Source: Escallonia rubra
Taxonomy: Eukaryota; Streptophyta; Magnoliopsida; Escalloniales; Escalloniaceae
Length of the DNA: 64,000 bases
NCBI GenBank assembly: GCA_033065855.1
Contig: JAVXUO010002827.1
Location: forward strand, 434,001-498,000
Direction of reading: 5' to 3'
Shown: positions 11,206 to 22,041 of the stretch, in pieces
How positions within the stretch are numbered: position 1 is the stretch's first letter
Layout of the letters: every line of letters starts with the position of its first letter
Program-made: the position numbers and the translations under genes
The notes under the pieces: generated by a model
Seen by the model: only the letters and a program-made list of their open reading frames with translations
Databases searched by the model: none
Told to the model about the DNA's origin: nothing

Positions 11206-14160
11206 TGCATCGATTCAAAACCTATGGAGAGGACGAAGGCTTGGCCATATAAGCAGCTTGCCTGTTCAATCAAGGCATTTTAGTATTGCTAGAACGGGTT
11301 CAGAAACTTCCCCAAATAGTAAGTCATCTATGAAATAATTACTGTATGTTACATTCTCTTTAACTATCAAAATATACTTTGTTGAAATCCGGACATAGTA
11401 TCCTAAGATATAACCACTTCTCCGACTTAGTACCCCATGTTTTAAAATTATTCAAATCTGTACCCTAACTAGAGAATCTGGTATTACTTTCAGAGCACAA
11501 TTTTGTAGTTTGCCCTTGTAAATTCATTGTAAATACAGCAACTCCAAACCCTTTTGGCATGCCTTGCATTCATTCTTGATGTTGTCTAGACTTGATACTG
11601 GCATTGTTTGACTCGGTTCATCTTAATTTCTCCAGGAAATCATTTGTTTTATTGGCAAGGGAGTGTACATACAAACCATTTATAAGTGGGGATTCGTTTT
11701 TTGGTTGATTACTTTGTGAGCCAGAATACAGAAGCAATTCATTTTTCCATGCACTTTCTTGATCTCATCTTTTAAGCGGCCGGGCAACGGAAATCCTTGA
11801 AGGACTTGGGTGTATCACAGGGAGCAACCTCTTCCTCATGTGTGCATTGGTTGAAGAGGGTTTCTTCCTCTCTCTCACCAGGAAAGTTGGAATTTGTATC
11901 ATAGCGATTGATTTAGGTTATAGTAACATAGCATCTCAGCAACATTAGGGAGTATATGGTTCTTGTATATTGTAACGCCAATAAAGACAGGTTGATGTGT
12001 AGTTATACTTGCAAAGTTTCTTGTTAGTGATCATGAGAATGTAACTAGAACAGTTGATCAAAAGTTTGAGTAATCTCCAGAATTTTTAGACAGACTCATG
12101 CTGGTGGTTGGTCCCTAAGAGAAACAAAGCACTTTTATGTCCACCAGAAAGCGGTCTGTGAGACTTGTGAATCAATTTTGTTTCTGGTGGTGGTTCTCTA
12201 CAAGAAGTTAATTTGCAGTTCTTTGGTACAGTTAGACCTGCATGTGGGTAATCACTAACTTTACTTTCTGAGGAATCAATTTGTTGCAGGGAAGGGCCAT
12301 TGTGTTTATATCCACATGTATGTGCATTACTGAGTTTATTAAAGGGGATCTTAAAAGCTAAGAGCTATGATTGGGTTGGGTTAAGACTTGGGAGGCCAAT
12401 GGCCAGTTGACGAGTATTGGGGGCCAGTTCTTTAAATGTCTGGAGAGCCTTTTCGAAGCATGAATCATTGGTAAACCCGTCATCCTATGAAATCACAGTA
12501 CAAAACAAGGAGTCCTCGTCATTGCTGGATTCGTCACATTCCATGGCCACTTCCAAGCACCAAAGAACCATTGCCGCTAAGAAAGGGATATGAACAAGCA
12601 CCACAGCAGACCAACACAAAAATAGAAGTCCTAAGCACTCTATCCCACCCCATCCCACCCTCGAAACTGTGTACCCAAATGAGATCCAGGCCGAATTACC
12701 TCAGACCCATCCCCCCCCCCAGAGTCTTAACCCCCAAATCCCCGTCGCCTTATCTCCATCCCCCTTTCCCTCCCCAAGGACACCATGTTGATGTTGATTT
12801 TGGAATGATTGTATTACCTACTTCTAAAATTTTACACTGCTTTGACAAAAGCCTTACATGCTTTAGCATTAGTGTTTCCGATCTGAATCCCATCACTCCA
12901 CAATTAAATTGTAAGAACTGGTGTGACAATAAGACACGGCTACTTGTGTCACCCGGTTCTGCATGGGTTATGTGCAACTTTGATTTTGGTTTAAAATGAC
13001 GATGAAGCAAAATTCATATATTTTTTTTTCCGTTACAAAATTCACACCCTTTTGTCATTAAGGATTAAAAAGGTACTTATTACTAGAAATACTTTTTGTG
13101 ACGAGAAAGCTTGAATTTATCCGCACGCTAAGAAAATTCTCTTCAGGGAATTCATAATAACCATTTGGTTTGTCTCTTTTGAGTAGTGCTATGATTCTGT
13201 CTGGTTAAAACTATTTAGAGTTGCTCTTGAAAGCCTCAATTGTTCTTCAATGGTTCAGTCATCGTGAAAAAAAAAAGGCTGATTTGTTCTACCATACAAT
13301 CATGCCATCCTAAAGGGCACGAGAAATTGTAGATGCCTCAAAGAATGAACCCAAAATCGCTAGTTACAATTCTATGACAACGGACCATAAGAATCACAGG
13401 TCTATCCATGACAATATAAGAAGAAAAAGAAAAAGATCAATAGCTGCCATTGTAGCGACAAAAGCTAAGAGATTTCTATGACAATAGCCTTTAGACAAAT
13501 CAGACCTCAAAATAGTGGAACTGCCTACCCAAAATGGCTACTAATAACAACAAAATGGGCTAAAGAGCAAAAACTACTAGATATTAAGTTGCTTATTGAT
13601 TTTGTTTCTTTACTTTTTCGAAAGTCGAGTATTGAGGACATCGCGAATACAATGACATCGATTATACATTACTTTGGATATCTAGTTACAAGTTTCTACC
13701 ACTCTAGACTATAGTATCGAGTATCGACAGAGCATAATCAACTCAAGTCAAGGAAGCCGCCAAATCCCTGAAAAGTTTTGCTTGTCACACACGAATAGAA
13801 GTCTAGTAAGACAGGTCACATGGCGTTTGCTGCAATGAGATCTCTCCATTCTTCTTTTGTGTCCGGTAGGTAAAATAACGCGAGTTACTGCTAGCCTGAA
13901 CTTTCGTTGATATTTAACTAGCGATCACGGCATCTCACGACGGTGCCTTTGAAAAAAGAAAAAAAATAAACAAAAGAAAAGCTAAGAGATTCATAACTCT
14001 CGAACATTTGTGTGAGTGTGAGACATTTAACAAAAGAAAAAAAAATAAAAAATTAACATCCTATTTTCTGTTCCCACAAAAAAAGAGCGTTTTATTACAC
14101 GCCACCGCGTTGACCTATCCGGCATAAAACCCCTTCGGTTTTTGTGTGTATCAGTCGGTG
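11206..14160. other. 3'UTR of the AHK3-type gene and intergenic DNA
   Basis: After the stop codon there is no further conserved frame. An AATAAA at 11980-11985 is a candidate polyadenylation signal. From about 12.0 to 14.1 kb I see AT-rich sequence, a C-rich patch near 12.65-12.78 kb and A-rich tracts near 13.95-14.05 kb. The open frames here have biased, low-complexity composition and no recognisable motif. Confidence 0.5.
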
Positions 14161-16617
14161 ATGGCGGCGATGAACCCAGACGCGGTGGCGAGGGCATTCG
14201 TGGACCACTACTATACGACCTTCGACGTGAATCGGGCGGGTCTGGGGAGCCTGTACCAGGAAGGGTCCATGCTCACCTTCGAGGGCCAGCAGGTTCTGGG
14301 CTCCCAGAACATCGCGGCCAAGCTCGCCGCCCTCCCATTCGGCCAATGCCAGCACAAAGTCAGCACCGTAGACTGCCAGCCCTCTGGGCCCCCCGGAGCG
14401 GTCCTTGTCTTCGTCAGCGGCGCCCTGAAGCTCTCCGGTGAACAGCACGAGCTCAAGTTCAGCCAGGTACATTTCCCCTAAATCCTTGCGAACTGTATTT
14501 GCAATAAGCATTGGTATGACAAGTTGGTTGTGTGTGGATTTGTATTTTCTCATGTTTTCGTCGTTTGTGCTTAATTAGGGGTTTTCGGGGTTATGTATTG
14601 ATCCGCAATTCCATTTTGTTGCTTGTTTGGACTGATTCACAGATTTGATGATGTATGATTCAGGAAATGAAGCTGAGCACGTGTAGATGGACTCTGGCTG
14701 TCGTTTGCTATTATTTTGGTGTTTTCGATTTAAGATACTGTTGTGTATTACCCCAGTTTGACTTGCCAAAGGGTGCTTATTCAATCTATGATTGCTCTTT
14801 GACTTAAACTCGATGTTTACATGGTACCTTATTTCACGTTTTCACAAAATGTCAAAATGGGAAAAATGTGATGGACTGGACGTAGTATTATAACACTCCA
14901 TTGGATTTTCACAACTGACTTGTTGCGACTTCACTTATTATGCTGTGCTTGACTTACCAACGGCACCATTTGATCTATGGTTGCTACTTGAGTCGTATTC
15001 GATACATGACACATGGTATTAAATCTGTCTTAGGAATCCACAAAATCGTAGATGGGGAAAATCTAATGGAACGGGGGTAGTATCTGTGTTAGTAGATCTA
15101 AAGCTTTTGCTTGCCTTTTTGCTCATCGTTTCTGGATGCATTTGATCCAATTCAGTTATTTATGTTAGTCCTAGTGTTGATTATGGTTAGAGTAGGAGCT
15201 ATTTGTCTGTGCTTTTTTTCTTAGTTAACCTGTTCTTAATTGCATGATCTAAGCATATTTTGGTGCTAATATATGAAATAAGCTGTACTGAATTCACATA
15301 ACATGGCGCAGGTTCCTAGTTATGGCTAGTCTGAATGTCACTGCACATAATAAATTCTCAACATGATGCTGTCTAATGACCTTACTGCACTTCTACATCA
15401 TTTAGGAATATTTAGTGAAGGTTTCTTTATCGTTTTGCTTTCTTTTTCGCTATTGCTTACGATAAGTTTTTCATCAAAGAGATGGCTGCTAATCCTTAGA
15501 TATGGTTTCATGTCTCAAATTGTTACTACATTAACTTACATAACTAATAATCAAAAATGAATTCTAGGAATAGTTATCCATTTCAGTTCAGAACGGATGT
15601 AGTACTATTTTGAAGAGTTGGGTCTCTGAAAGTCATTCGATTCTATGCATATACTGCTCTTGCCAAATGCTTTACATCATACGTCTTTTACTCCAGGATT
15701 CTCAAACAGCATATTTCTTAGATTTTTCTTGTTGATTTGGTTGACGCGTTGAAATGTATGATTGGGAGTCTGAAAGCCAAATATATGGAGACCACTTCTA
15801 AACATGAGAATGCTCTTGCATGGGGAAATATGGGGTTGCAAGATTCCACCTTGCCTCGTTTTATGCATGGATGTTAAAGTATTGGTTATATAGAAGCATT
15901 TTGCGAGTTCTACTGCTGTTCTATGTGATATTCTAAAAATGAAGACCGTTCTGTGACTTCTTCCTTTGTTAAGGAAATATTTTGAAAGTTCCTTTCACTT
16001 ATATTCACTTTTCACTGCAATCTGTAATAGCAGTCTTGGACTAGTCAACAAGTAACCTGCAGCACACCTTTAGGTGATTTACTGAGGTTCCAAGCATTCA
16101 ATTTCCTTTGCACCTTAATTAGCTGTTGCTCGTAAGAAGTATCTGATTTCGGTGGTTGTACCAAAACTGTTATAATTCAGTTGCTGCAAGTTCACTCTGG
16201 GTTGTGTGTGATAAGGTGATTTAGTGAAGTTACTGTATCCCTTCATTAGTTGTTACCAGTAAGAAGTATCTAATTTCGGTGGTACCAGAACTGTTGTAAT
16301 TCAGTTGCTCCAAGTTCACAATGGGTTGTGACTGTTTTGTTTGGACCAGATGTTAAATCTGATCCATGTAAAATAAGCATCTTTTCTTGCATTGAGTTTC
16401 AATATGATCTAAGAGTTGCTTTGATTTACTTTTCAACAATTTTGACTTAATCACTACAGTAAGTTATAGGGTAATGCATGGTTTAACCTTTCTCTTTCCT
16501 TCTTTCCTGCTATTCTAATTGGGACTTCTTGTTTGCCCCCAGATGTTTCACCTGGTGCCTACACCGCAAGGGAGTTTTTATGTGGCAAACGACATTTTTA
16601 GGTTGAACTATGGTTGA
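14161..16617 (+). CDS. NTF2: Nuclear transport factor 2 (NTF2)
   Basis: A small homodimeric import factor that carries RanGDP into the nucleus by binding FxFG nucleoporins. Exons are 14161-14466 (102 codons) and 16543-16617, joined in phase 0 as LKFSQ|MFHLV, giving 126 aa against about 122-123 for plant NTF2. Exon 1 has the family signatures SLYQEGSMLTFEGQ, GSQNI, TVDCQPSGP and LVFVSGALKLSGEQ. Exon 2 gives FYVANDIFRLNYG and the stop. A second in-frame ATG at 14170 gives MNPDAV, which matches the usual family start better, so either could be used. Exon 1 is far more GC-rich than its surroundings. The single intron is 2,076 bp and contains duplicated segments. An extra intron cannot be excluded, but the joined protein is complete. 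Confidence 0.93.
14738..15095 (+). repeat. Diverged duplicated segment (two copies) in the NTF2 intron
   Basis: Two adjacent stretches, about 14738-14905 and 14938-15095, follow the same order of words: TTGACTTnCCAA, ATCTATG(A/G)TTGCT, ACATGGTA, CACAAAAT, GGGGAAAA/GGGAAAAA, and GGAC/GGAA followed by GTAGTAT. They differ by many substitutions and small indels. This looks like an old local duplication. No terminal repeats or coding content were seen. Confidence 0.55.
16070..16335 (+). repeat. Second diverged duplication in the NTF2 intron
   Basis: The words AGGTGATTTAnTGA, GTAAGAAGTATCT, ATTTCGGTGGT, AACTGTT(A/G)TAATTCAG and AAGTTCAC appear in the same order in two neighbouring blocks starting near 16072 and 16214. 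The copies differ in length because of indels. It ends about 200 bases before the exon 2 acceptor. Confidence 0.6.
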
Positions 16618-17219
16618 AGTTGGTGAAATGCCCTATCGAACATCTTTGAACAAATTCAGTTTCTATGCTCAGTTTGTTAAGTTCCGGACACCAAAAAACG
16701 AGAACGAGGAGGTTTTGTGGTGGTTATGATTTGATGGGTGAAGTGTCATTTATTTTCTTTCTTTGTGGTTCAAGTATTGACTTTGTTGTGACTGGATTTG
16801 GTGTTGATGAAATGCTTAATTTACTCCTACTGTATTATCACCGTATATATCAGTTATGCTAAGCGTCTTCTCACCGTATATGTCAGTCATGTCCCACATT
16901 AACCATCGTTTTGCAACTATTTTTGAGGGTGTGATCTGAATGCACCCAATAAGCGTAATCAGCTTAGGTGAATTATGTAGATAATAAAGCCGAAAATTTC
17001 ACTGTAGTACTTGAGTAGTCCATGTATTTGGCAAATCATAGCTTTTGCTGAACTAATGTAAGGCAAGTGAAAGCGATAAGCAAAGCGATCCATTTTTGTG
17101 CAACCCAGAAGGGGGTAAAGAGTAGAGAACAATGGGCAACCCAGAAGGGGGTAAAAGAAGAAAATAAGTTACACTGGAACATGGTCTTCATATTCTTACA
17201 ATTGAAGAATGGAGATAAC

Positions 17220-18420
17220 TCAGTCTTCATTATTATTCACATCAAAAGCAGGTAACTGCATACGGGGGAGCTCTGGAAATTTGAAACCCGGGAGAGCCGA
17301 TGATTCGATTGGCATCGATGGTGTAGAGGACTGCTTCTCTCCTTCTTGGATGTTTGCATTGGGGCCTTTCAACATTCCTGTAACCATATTGCCGAAGGAT
17401 CTGAAAGGATTGCTCATCCCATCTTTAACTTTCAAAATGAGAGAGACCTCAGATAGGTGCCTTGCAACTGTGAGGACAATCATGACCGAAAGAAGGCAAT
17501 GGGTTATGAAATTCTGCCTCTTTACATTCCTAAGCTCTTTTACAATCTCTTCATCTTTTCGACTTCCCGAACTAGCACCCTCCGCCTCATTCATCGTCTC
17601 GCTCTTACGCCCCACGGTGCCAATTGCAGTGGAAGGTGCCTCCTCTACAGAAGCTGATGGCTCCGGCTGCTGAAGTTGGCCATCGGCTCTTAATGCTTCC
17701 AACTGTTAGTATGAAAGATCAAATGTAGATTAATTCACATCTCTCAGAACTATAAGCGGAAGGTCCAACTTTGTCGCAGCAATAAGTACTTCGACGAATC
17801 ATTGCAATATTAGCGGCTGGATAGGCTGTGCATCTATCAAATGGCATTAGGCATCGCAATGCTGAAAAGTGGGTGCATTCTTGAAGTATAATTTTTTCTA
17901 TTTTTGGTTGGACGGTAAGGAGTATTCTCGGACCAACTTTAACTTTAACTGAGACGAAATCTCTTTTCGCATCGACCTGGTGCATGAGGAGTGCATGAGG
18001 AGGATTTCTTTTTTCTCTCTGGGTACTCGCCTCAAGGATTGAACCCAAAGTAAGCAAAGTTTCAACCTTTTCCACCCCTTATTGTTTGTTTCTACAGCCT
18101 ATCTCAAAGTCAATATATGTCTATATCATCTGAAAGCAACTTTTTAATCTCTCTCAAGTATAGAACCCATATACAGAATCAGCGGAAAAAAAGTACATCA
18201 GATGATTACAGGTGATCAATCTGAGGCAACACAAATGAGATTTTGGATTTCGTTTTACCTGAGAGAGCAAACCGGCAAGGAGGAGGCGGTGGTTGGCTTC
18301 ATCGCTATCGGCGGCCACGAAGCTCCCGTTGGGTGAGGACCCTTTAATGGCGGATTGTTGCTCCATCAGCTGCTTTATGGCGAGCTGTATCAGCTCCACA
18401 TCGTCCTTCGATGATTCCAT
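17220..18420 (-). CDS. Small single-pass membrane protein of unknown function, copy A
   Basis: Two exons: 18420-18259 (54 codons, ending LLSQ before GTAAAA) and 17702-17220 (starting LEALRADGQ after ACAG), joined in phase 0 to give 214 aa. The N-terminal part, MESSKDDVELIQLAIKQLME, is acidic and predicted helical. A Ser/Glu-rich linker follows, then one hydrophobic stretch (FITHCLLSVMIVLTVA, near residue 126), then a C-terminal tail that is Pro-rich and ends DVNNNED. It looks like a plant-specific protein, but I do not recognise a named family and give no function. Close paralogy to copy B, with frame kept throughout, supports real coding sequence. Copy A has VARHLSE after the membrane segment where copy B has VAWQLSE. 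Confidence 0.85.
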
Positions 18421-18471
18421 ATCGTCTCTCTTCCTCTCCGGCTCTCCCCACTCGCCTCCTTATTTTTTTAT

Positions 18472-19568
18472 GGGAAAATTGCGTAAAATACCCCTGTGGT
18501 TTGGGGTTGTTGCAAAAAGACCCCTCCCGTTACAAAAATTGCAATAAAACACCTAAGGTTTAAAAAGTGTTACATTCGTCAATAAATCCGTCTGTTTTAA
18601 CCACGTTTGTGGTAAACGCGCATGAGTGGCAAGTGTCACTGCTAAATAATTTTTAAATGTCGTTTTTACCCCTGGATACCTCCTTGGACCAATATAACCG
18701 TTGCAAGCAAGAACCTTCAGCATCACGCCGGAGAATCAACGCACCATGCTCGAGGTCAACCGCGCGTCGCAGAACACTCTATCGGGTCTCTGCAGAGGCC
18801 AGCTCCAGACGCCGTCGTTCAACCACCACATCAAGTCGTTCGCGGAAGGGAGGGACGACGACAACAACAATCTGTCGGTGGAGATCGACGAGGAGCCGGA
18901 TCCGTCCGATTCCCGGAAGATCCTGCGGATTGACGACGATCTGAACTCGCAGGTGGACAACAGCAACGACGAGTCGTCGGCGAGGAACGTAACGCGGCGG
19001 CGGTCAAGCGGCCGCGCCTAGTGTGGACGCCGTAGCTGTCGAGCGAAGGGCCGTCGCCGGCGGACCACTTGTTCGCGTCCACGCCGGTGCTGCAGAGCTT
19101 GCATGAGCCCGCCGGGAGCGGGCATATGCCGGTTCCGATGGATTATTCGCCGCAGATGATGCAGATGCCGGCTTACGGGCACCCAGAGGCTGGCGGGTCT
19201 TACCATGGGTTTGAGTCTCATCCTTACAACAATTGAGTCTCATAACAATAAGTGATTGTTGGAATTGAATTGGAGGGCAAATAATTGATGCCAGTGCTAT
19301 TGAATTGCGACTCTTGTTAATTGTTATGGATAGGAAGTTAGTGTTAGAAAAGTTTCTCATTCTTGATTTGTGGATAGGAAGTTAGTGTTTGACAAACGAG
19401 ACCAATGTGCTTATATACAGGGGTAGTTTAGAGAATTCCTTAATTCCGTAACGGGAGTTGACGGATGTAACACTTTTTAAACCTTAGGTGTCTTATTGCA
19501 ATTTTTGTAACGGGAGGGGTCTTTTTGCAACAACCCCAAACCACAGGGGTATTTTACGCAATTTTCCC
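18472..19568. mobile_element. Mutator-like (Pack-MULE type) element carrying a LUX-like gene fragment
   Basis: A 1,097-bp element with inverted ends of about 111 bp (18472-18582 and 19458-19568) that begin GGGAAAATTGCGTAAAATAC and differ at about two positions. The flanks show TTTTTTTAT at 18463-18471 and again at 19570-19578, a 9-bp target duplication with one extra T, as expected for Mutator-like elements. The paralogous 5' flank of copy B (near 22075) has no insert, which is an empty site. No transposase is present, so it is non-autonomous. The interior is GC-rich and derives from a transcription factor gene. Confidence 0.88.
18695..19237 (+). pseudogene. Captured LUX/PCL1-like GARP factor fragment without its DNA-binding domain
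   Basis: The frame from 18701 gives ARTFSITPENQRTMLEVNRA, then SQNTLSGL, closely resembling the N-terminal conserved block of the LUX ARRHYTHMO/PCL1 clock factor family. Downstream the sequence reads VKRPRLVWTP, the start of the GARP/Myb domain, then meets TAG at about 19036. It resumes SSEGPSPADHLFASTPV and YSPQMMQMPAYGHPEAGG, then SYHGFESHPYNN and a stop at 19235-19237, which is the region C-terminal to that domain. The DNA-binding domain itself is therefore missing, and a frame change occurs near 18990-19005. It cannot encode a working factor. Family identity rests on remembered LUX sequence. Confidence 0.8.
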
Positions 19569-20407
19569 TTTTTTTTATAAACATTATTATTATTATATTG
19601 ATTGATGATGTGGCGTTCGTAGTCCACGCTTGTTATCGAGCATCATTTATGTGCCTAATTATTGTATGATGGTGATGACTGGGGATCCTACTTGAATTAT
19701 GAATGGATTGTACATACGAAGTACTCTAGATTGTACATCTATCCTGATTTCTTAATATGTTATGCTGCTTTCTCGTTTGTTCATAAGACATATTATCGCT
19801 ATTTAGGTACTTTTACGTTTTGTTTGGATAATACTCCTCTGTTCTGTTGAATTTTTTCGCTTTGTTATGATAAGCTCTTCTATAGATTTAGTGTCATATG
19901 CATATAAAATTGGGCTCTATGAATCAAACTGGCCGAGTTCCTTTCGGTTATGCGAAGTGTCTTCCCACTTTAGTATATGGCTAAATGCAGGGGGTGACAT
20001 TTTCCATCTTCACTTATACCAAGTGCATCATTCACCACCTTAACCATTGGTTTGCAACTATTTTGAACAGGGTAATTTGAATGCACTCTATTAGCATAAT
20101 GAATGTGTAGGTAATGAAGCCGAAATTTTCACTGTATTTTTTTTTTGTTCACTGTACTTTTTAAATAGTCCAACTTTTAAGTAAGCATATATGTTTGGCA
20201 AATAATAGCTTTTTGCTGAACTGATATAGGGTAAGCGCAAGCAGTAATTAAAGTCAACCAAAGCAGGCATGCCAGCCAGAGGGCTGTGTTATTGAACCGA
20301 ACTGATAAAAGTAGTGAATTATCGACAACCCGGAAGGGTGCAAAAAGGAAAAGAAGTTACACTCAAATCTGGTCTTCATATGCTTACAATTGAAGATTGG
20401 CAATAAC

Positions 20408-22041
20408 TCAGTCTTCATTATTATTCACATCGAAAACAGGTAACTCCATACGGGGGAGCTCGGGAATTTTGAGACCCGGAGGAGCCGATGATTCGATAGG
20501 CATCGATGGTGTAGAGGACTGCTTCTCTCCTTCTTGGTTGTTTGCATTGGGACCTTTCAACATTCCGGTAACCATATTGCCGAAGGATCTGAAAGGGTGG
20601 CTCATCCCATCTTTAACTTTCAAAATGAGAGAGACCTCAGATAGTTGCCATGCAACTGTGAGGACAATCATGACCGAAAGAAGACAATGGGTTATCAAAT
20701 TCTGCCTCTTTACATTCCTAAGCTCTTTTACAATCTCTTCTTCTTTCCGACTCCCTGAACTAGCACCCTCCGCCTCATTCATCGTCTCACTCTTACGCCC
20801 CACCGTGCCAACTTCAATGAGAGGTGCCTCTGCTACATAAGCCGATGGCTCCGGTTGCTGAAGTTGGCCATCGGCTCTTAATGTTTCCAACTGTCAGTGT
20901 GAAAGATCAAATGTCGAATAATTCACTATAAGCGGAAGGTCCAACTTTGTCGCAGCAATAAGTACTTTCGATGAATAGTTGCAATATTGGCGGCTGAATA
21001 GGCTGTGCATCTATCAAATGGCATTAGGCATCACAATGCTGAAAAGTGGGTGCATTCCTAAAGTATCATTTTTTCTTTTTAGTTGGACGGTAAAAGGTAT
21101 CCTTGGACTAGTTTTTACCGTCAATCGACCCCTTCCTAGATGATCTTAAAGGTACACCACTCACATCGGCCTGATGCATTTAGATCTTTTTTTTTGTTCT
21201 CAGGATGCTGGCCTTAAGGTTTGAAACTAGGAAGTCAAAGTAGGGTACAAACATCCTTGACCACCGGAGCAAATGCTCGTAGCGGTGGGTAATGTGGGAA
21301 AAGTATCAAGAGCTGGACGGTAATGGCAAAGCCGGTGGTGGGGCAATGATGGGTAACAACGCTGACAAGTCGGGAGCTGAATGCTGGTGTACTAGCTAGT
21401 GACAGTATCAGAAGTGAGGTATGCCCCAAGGCTTAAACCCCAAGGGGTTGGCCTGGTGGTCAAGGAGGTATGCTCCCTACCTTGACTGACTTCCTGGGTT
21501 CAAGCCTTGGGGTCAGCACCCAGAGGCCGATGTGGAGGGTGTGCCCTTAAGATCGCCTGGAGAGGGGACTTAGTCTCGGTTGACGCTAAAGCTTGCATGA
21601 GGACCGTCCAATAAAAAAAAAAAAAAGAAGTAAGTGACCAGGAATGAAACCAGTGAAATCTAAGGAAAAAGTAAGCAAAGTTTCAACCCTTTCCACCCCT
21701 TATTGTTTGTTTCTACAGTCCGTCTCAAAGTCAATATATGTCTATCATCTGAAAGCAACTTTTTAATCTCTCTCAAGTACAGAACCCATACACAGAATCA
21801 GCCTAAAAAAAGTACATCAGATGATTACAGGTGATATCAATCTGAGGCAACGCAAATGAGATTTTGGATTTCGTTTTACCTGGGAGAGCAAACTGGTGAG
21901 GAGGAGGCGGTGGTCGTCTTCATCGCTATCGGCGGCCACGAAGCTATCATCGGGTGAGGACCCTTTAATGGCGGATTGTTGCTCCATCAGTTGCTTTATG
22001 GCGAACTGTATTAGCTCCACATCGCCCTTCGATGATTCCAT
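20408..22041 (-). CDS. Small single-pass membrane protein of unknown function, copy B
   Basis: Exons are 22041-21880 and 20890-20408, the same exon lengths as copy A (162 and 483 nt), giving 214 aa. The protein starts MESSKGDVELIQFAIKQLME and has the same acidic helix, linker, hydrophobic segment (LITHCLLSVMIVLTVA) and DVNNNED tail. Differences from copy A are scattered substitutions with no frame break, so both copies look functional. The intron (20891-21879) is longer than in copy A because of a SINE-like insertion. Function is unknown. Strong conservation of the helix and of the membrane segment with its flanks suggests these are the important parts. Confidence 0.85.
21438..21626 (+). mobile_element. 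tRNA-derived SINE-like insertion in the copy B intron
   Basis: The element starts near CCCCAAGGGGTTGGCC. It contains a polymerase III A-box-like GGCCTGGTGGTC (about 21450) and a B-box-like GGGTTCAAGCC (about 21496), spaced as in tRNA-derived plant SINEs, and ends in a run of A (21613-21626). The matching intron in copy A lacks it. A possible imperfect target duplication is AGAAGTGAGG on the left and AGAAGTAAGT on the right. The exact 5' end is uncertain. Confidence 0.7.

Noticed and set aside
12487..13010. A 170-codon frame and an antisense frame downstream of the AHK3-type gene
   Set aside because: Pro/His/Ser-rich with a C-homopolymer inside, no conserved motif and no homologue that I recognise.
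19662..19850. 62-codon frame and its similar partner at 22252-22494
   Set aside because: Both lie in the duplicated 5' flank of the tandem gene pair, the frames differ between copies and no motif is present.
21438..21520. Possible tRNA gene because of A-box and B-box motifs
   Set aside because: It does not fold as a cloverleaf by eye and ends in an A-tail, so a tRNA-derived SINE fits better.
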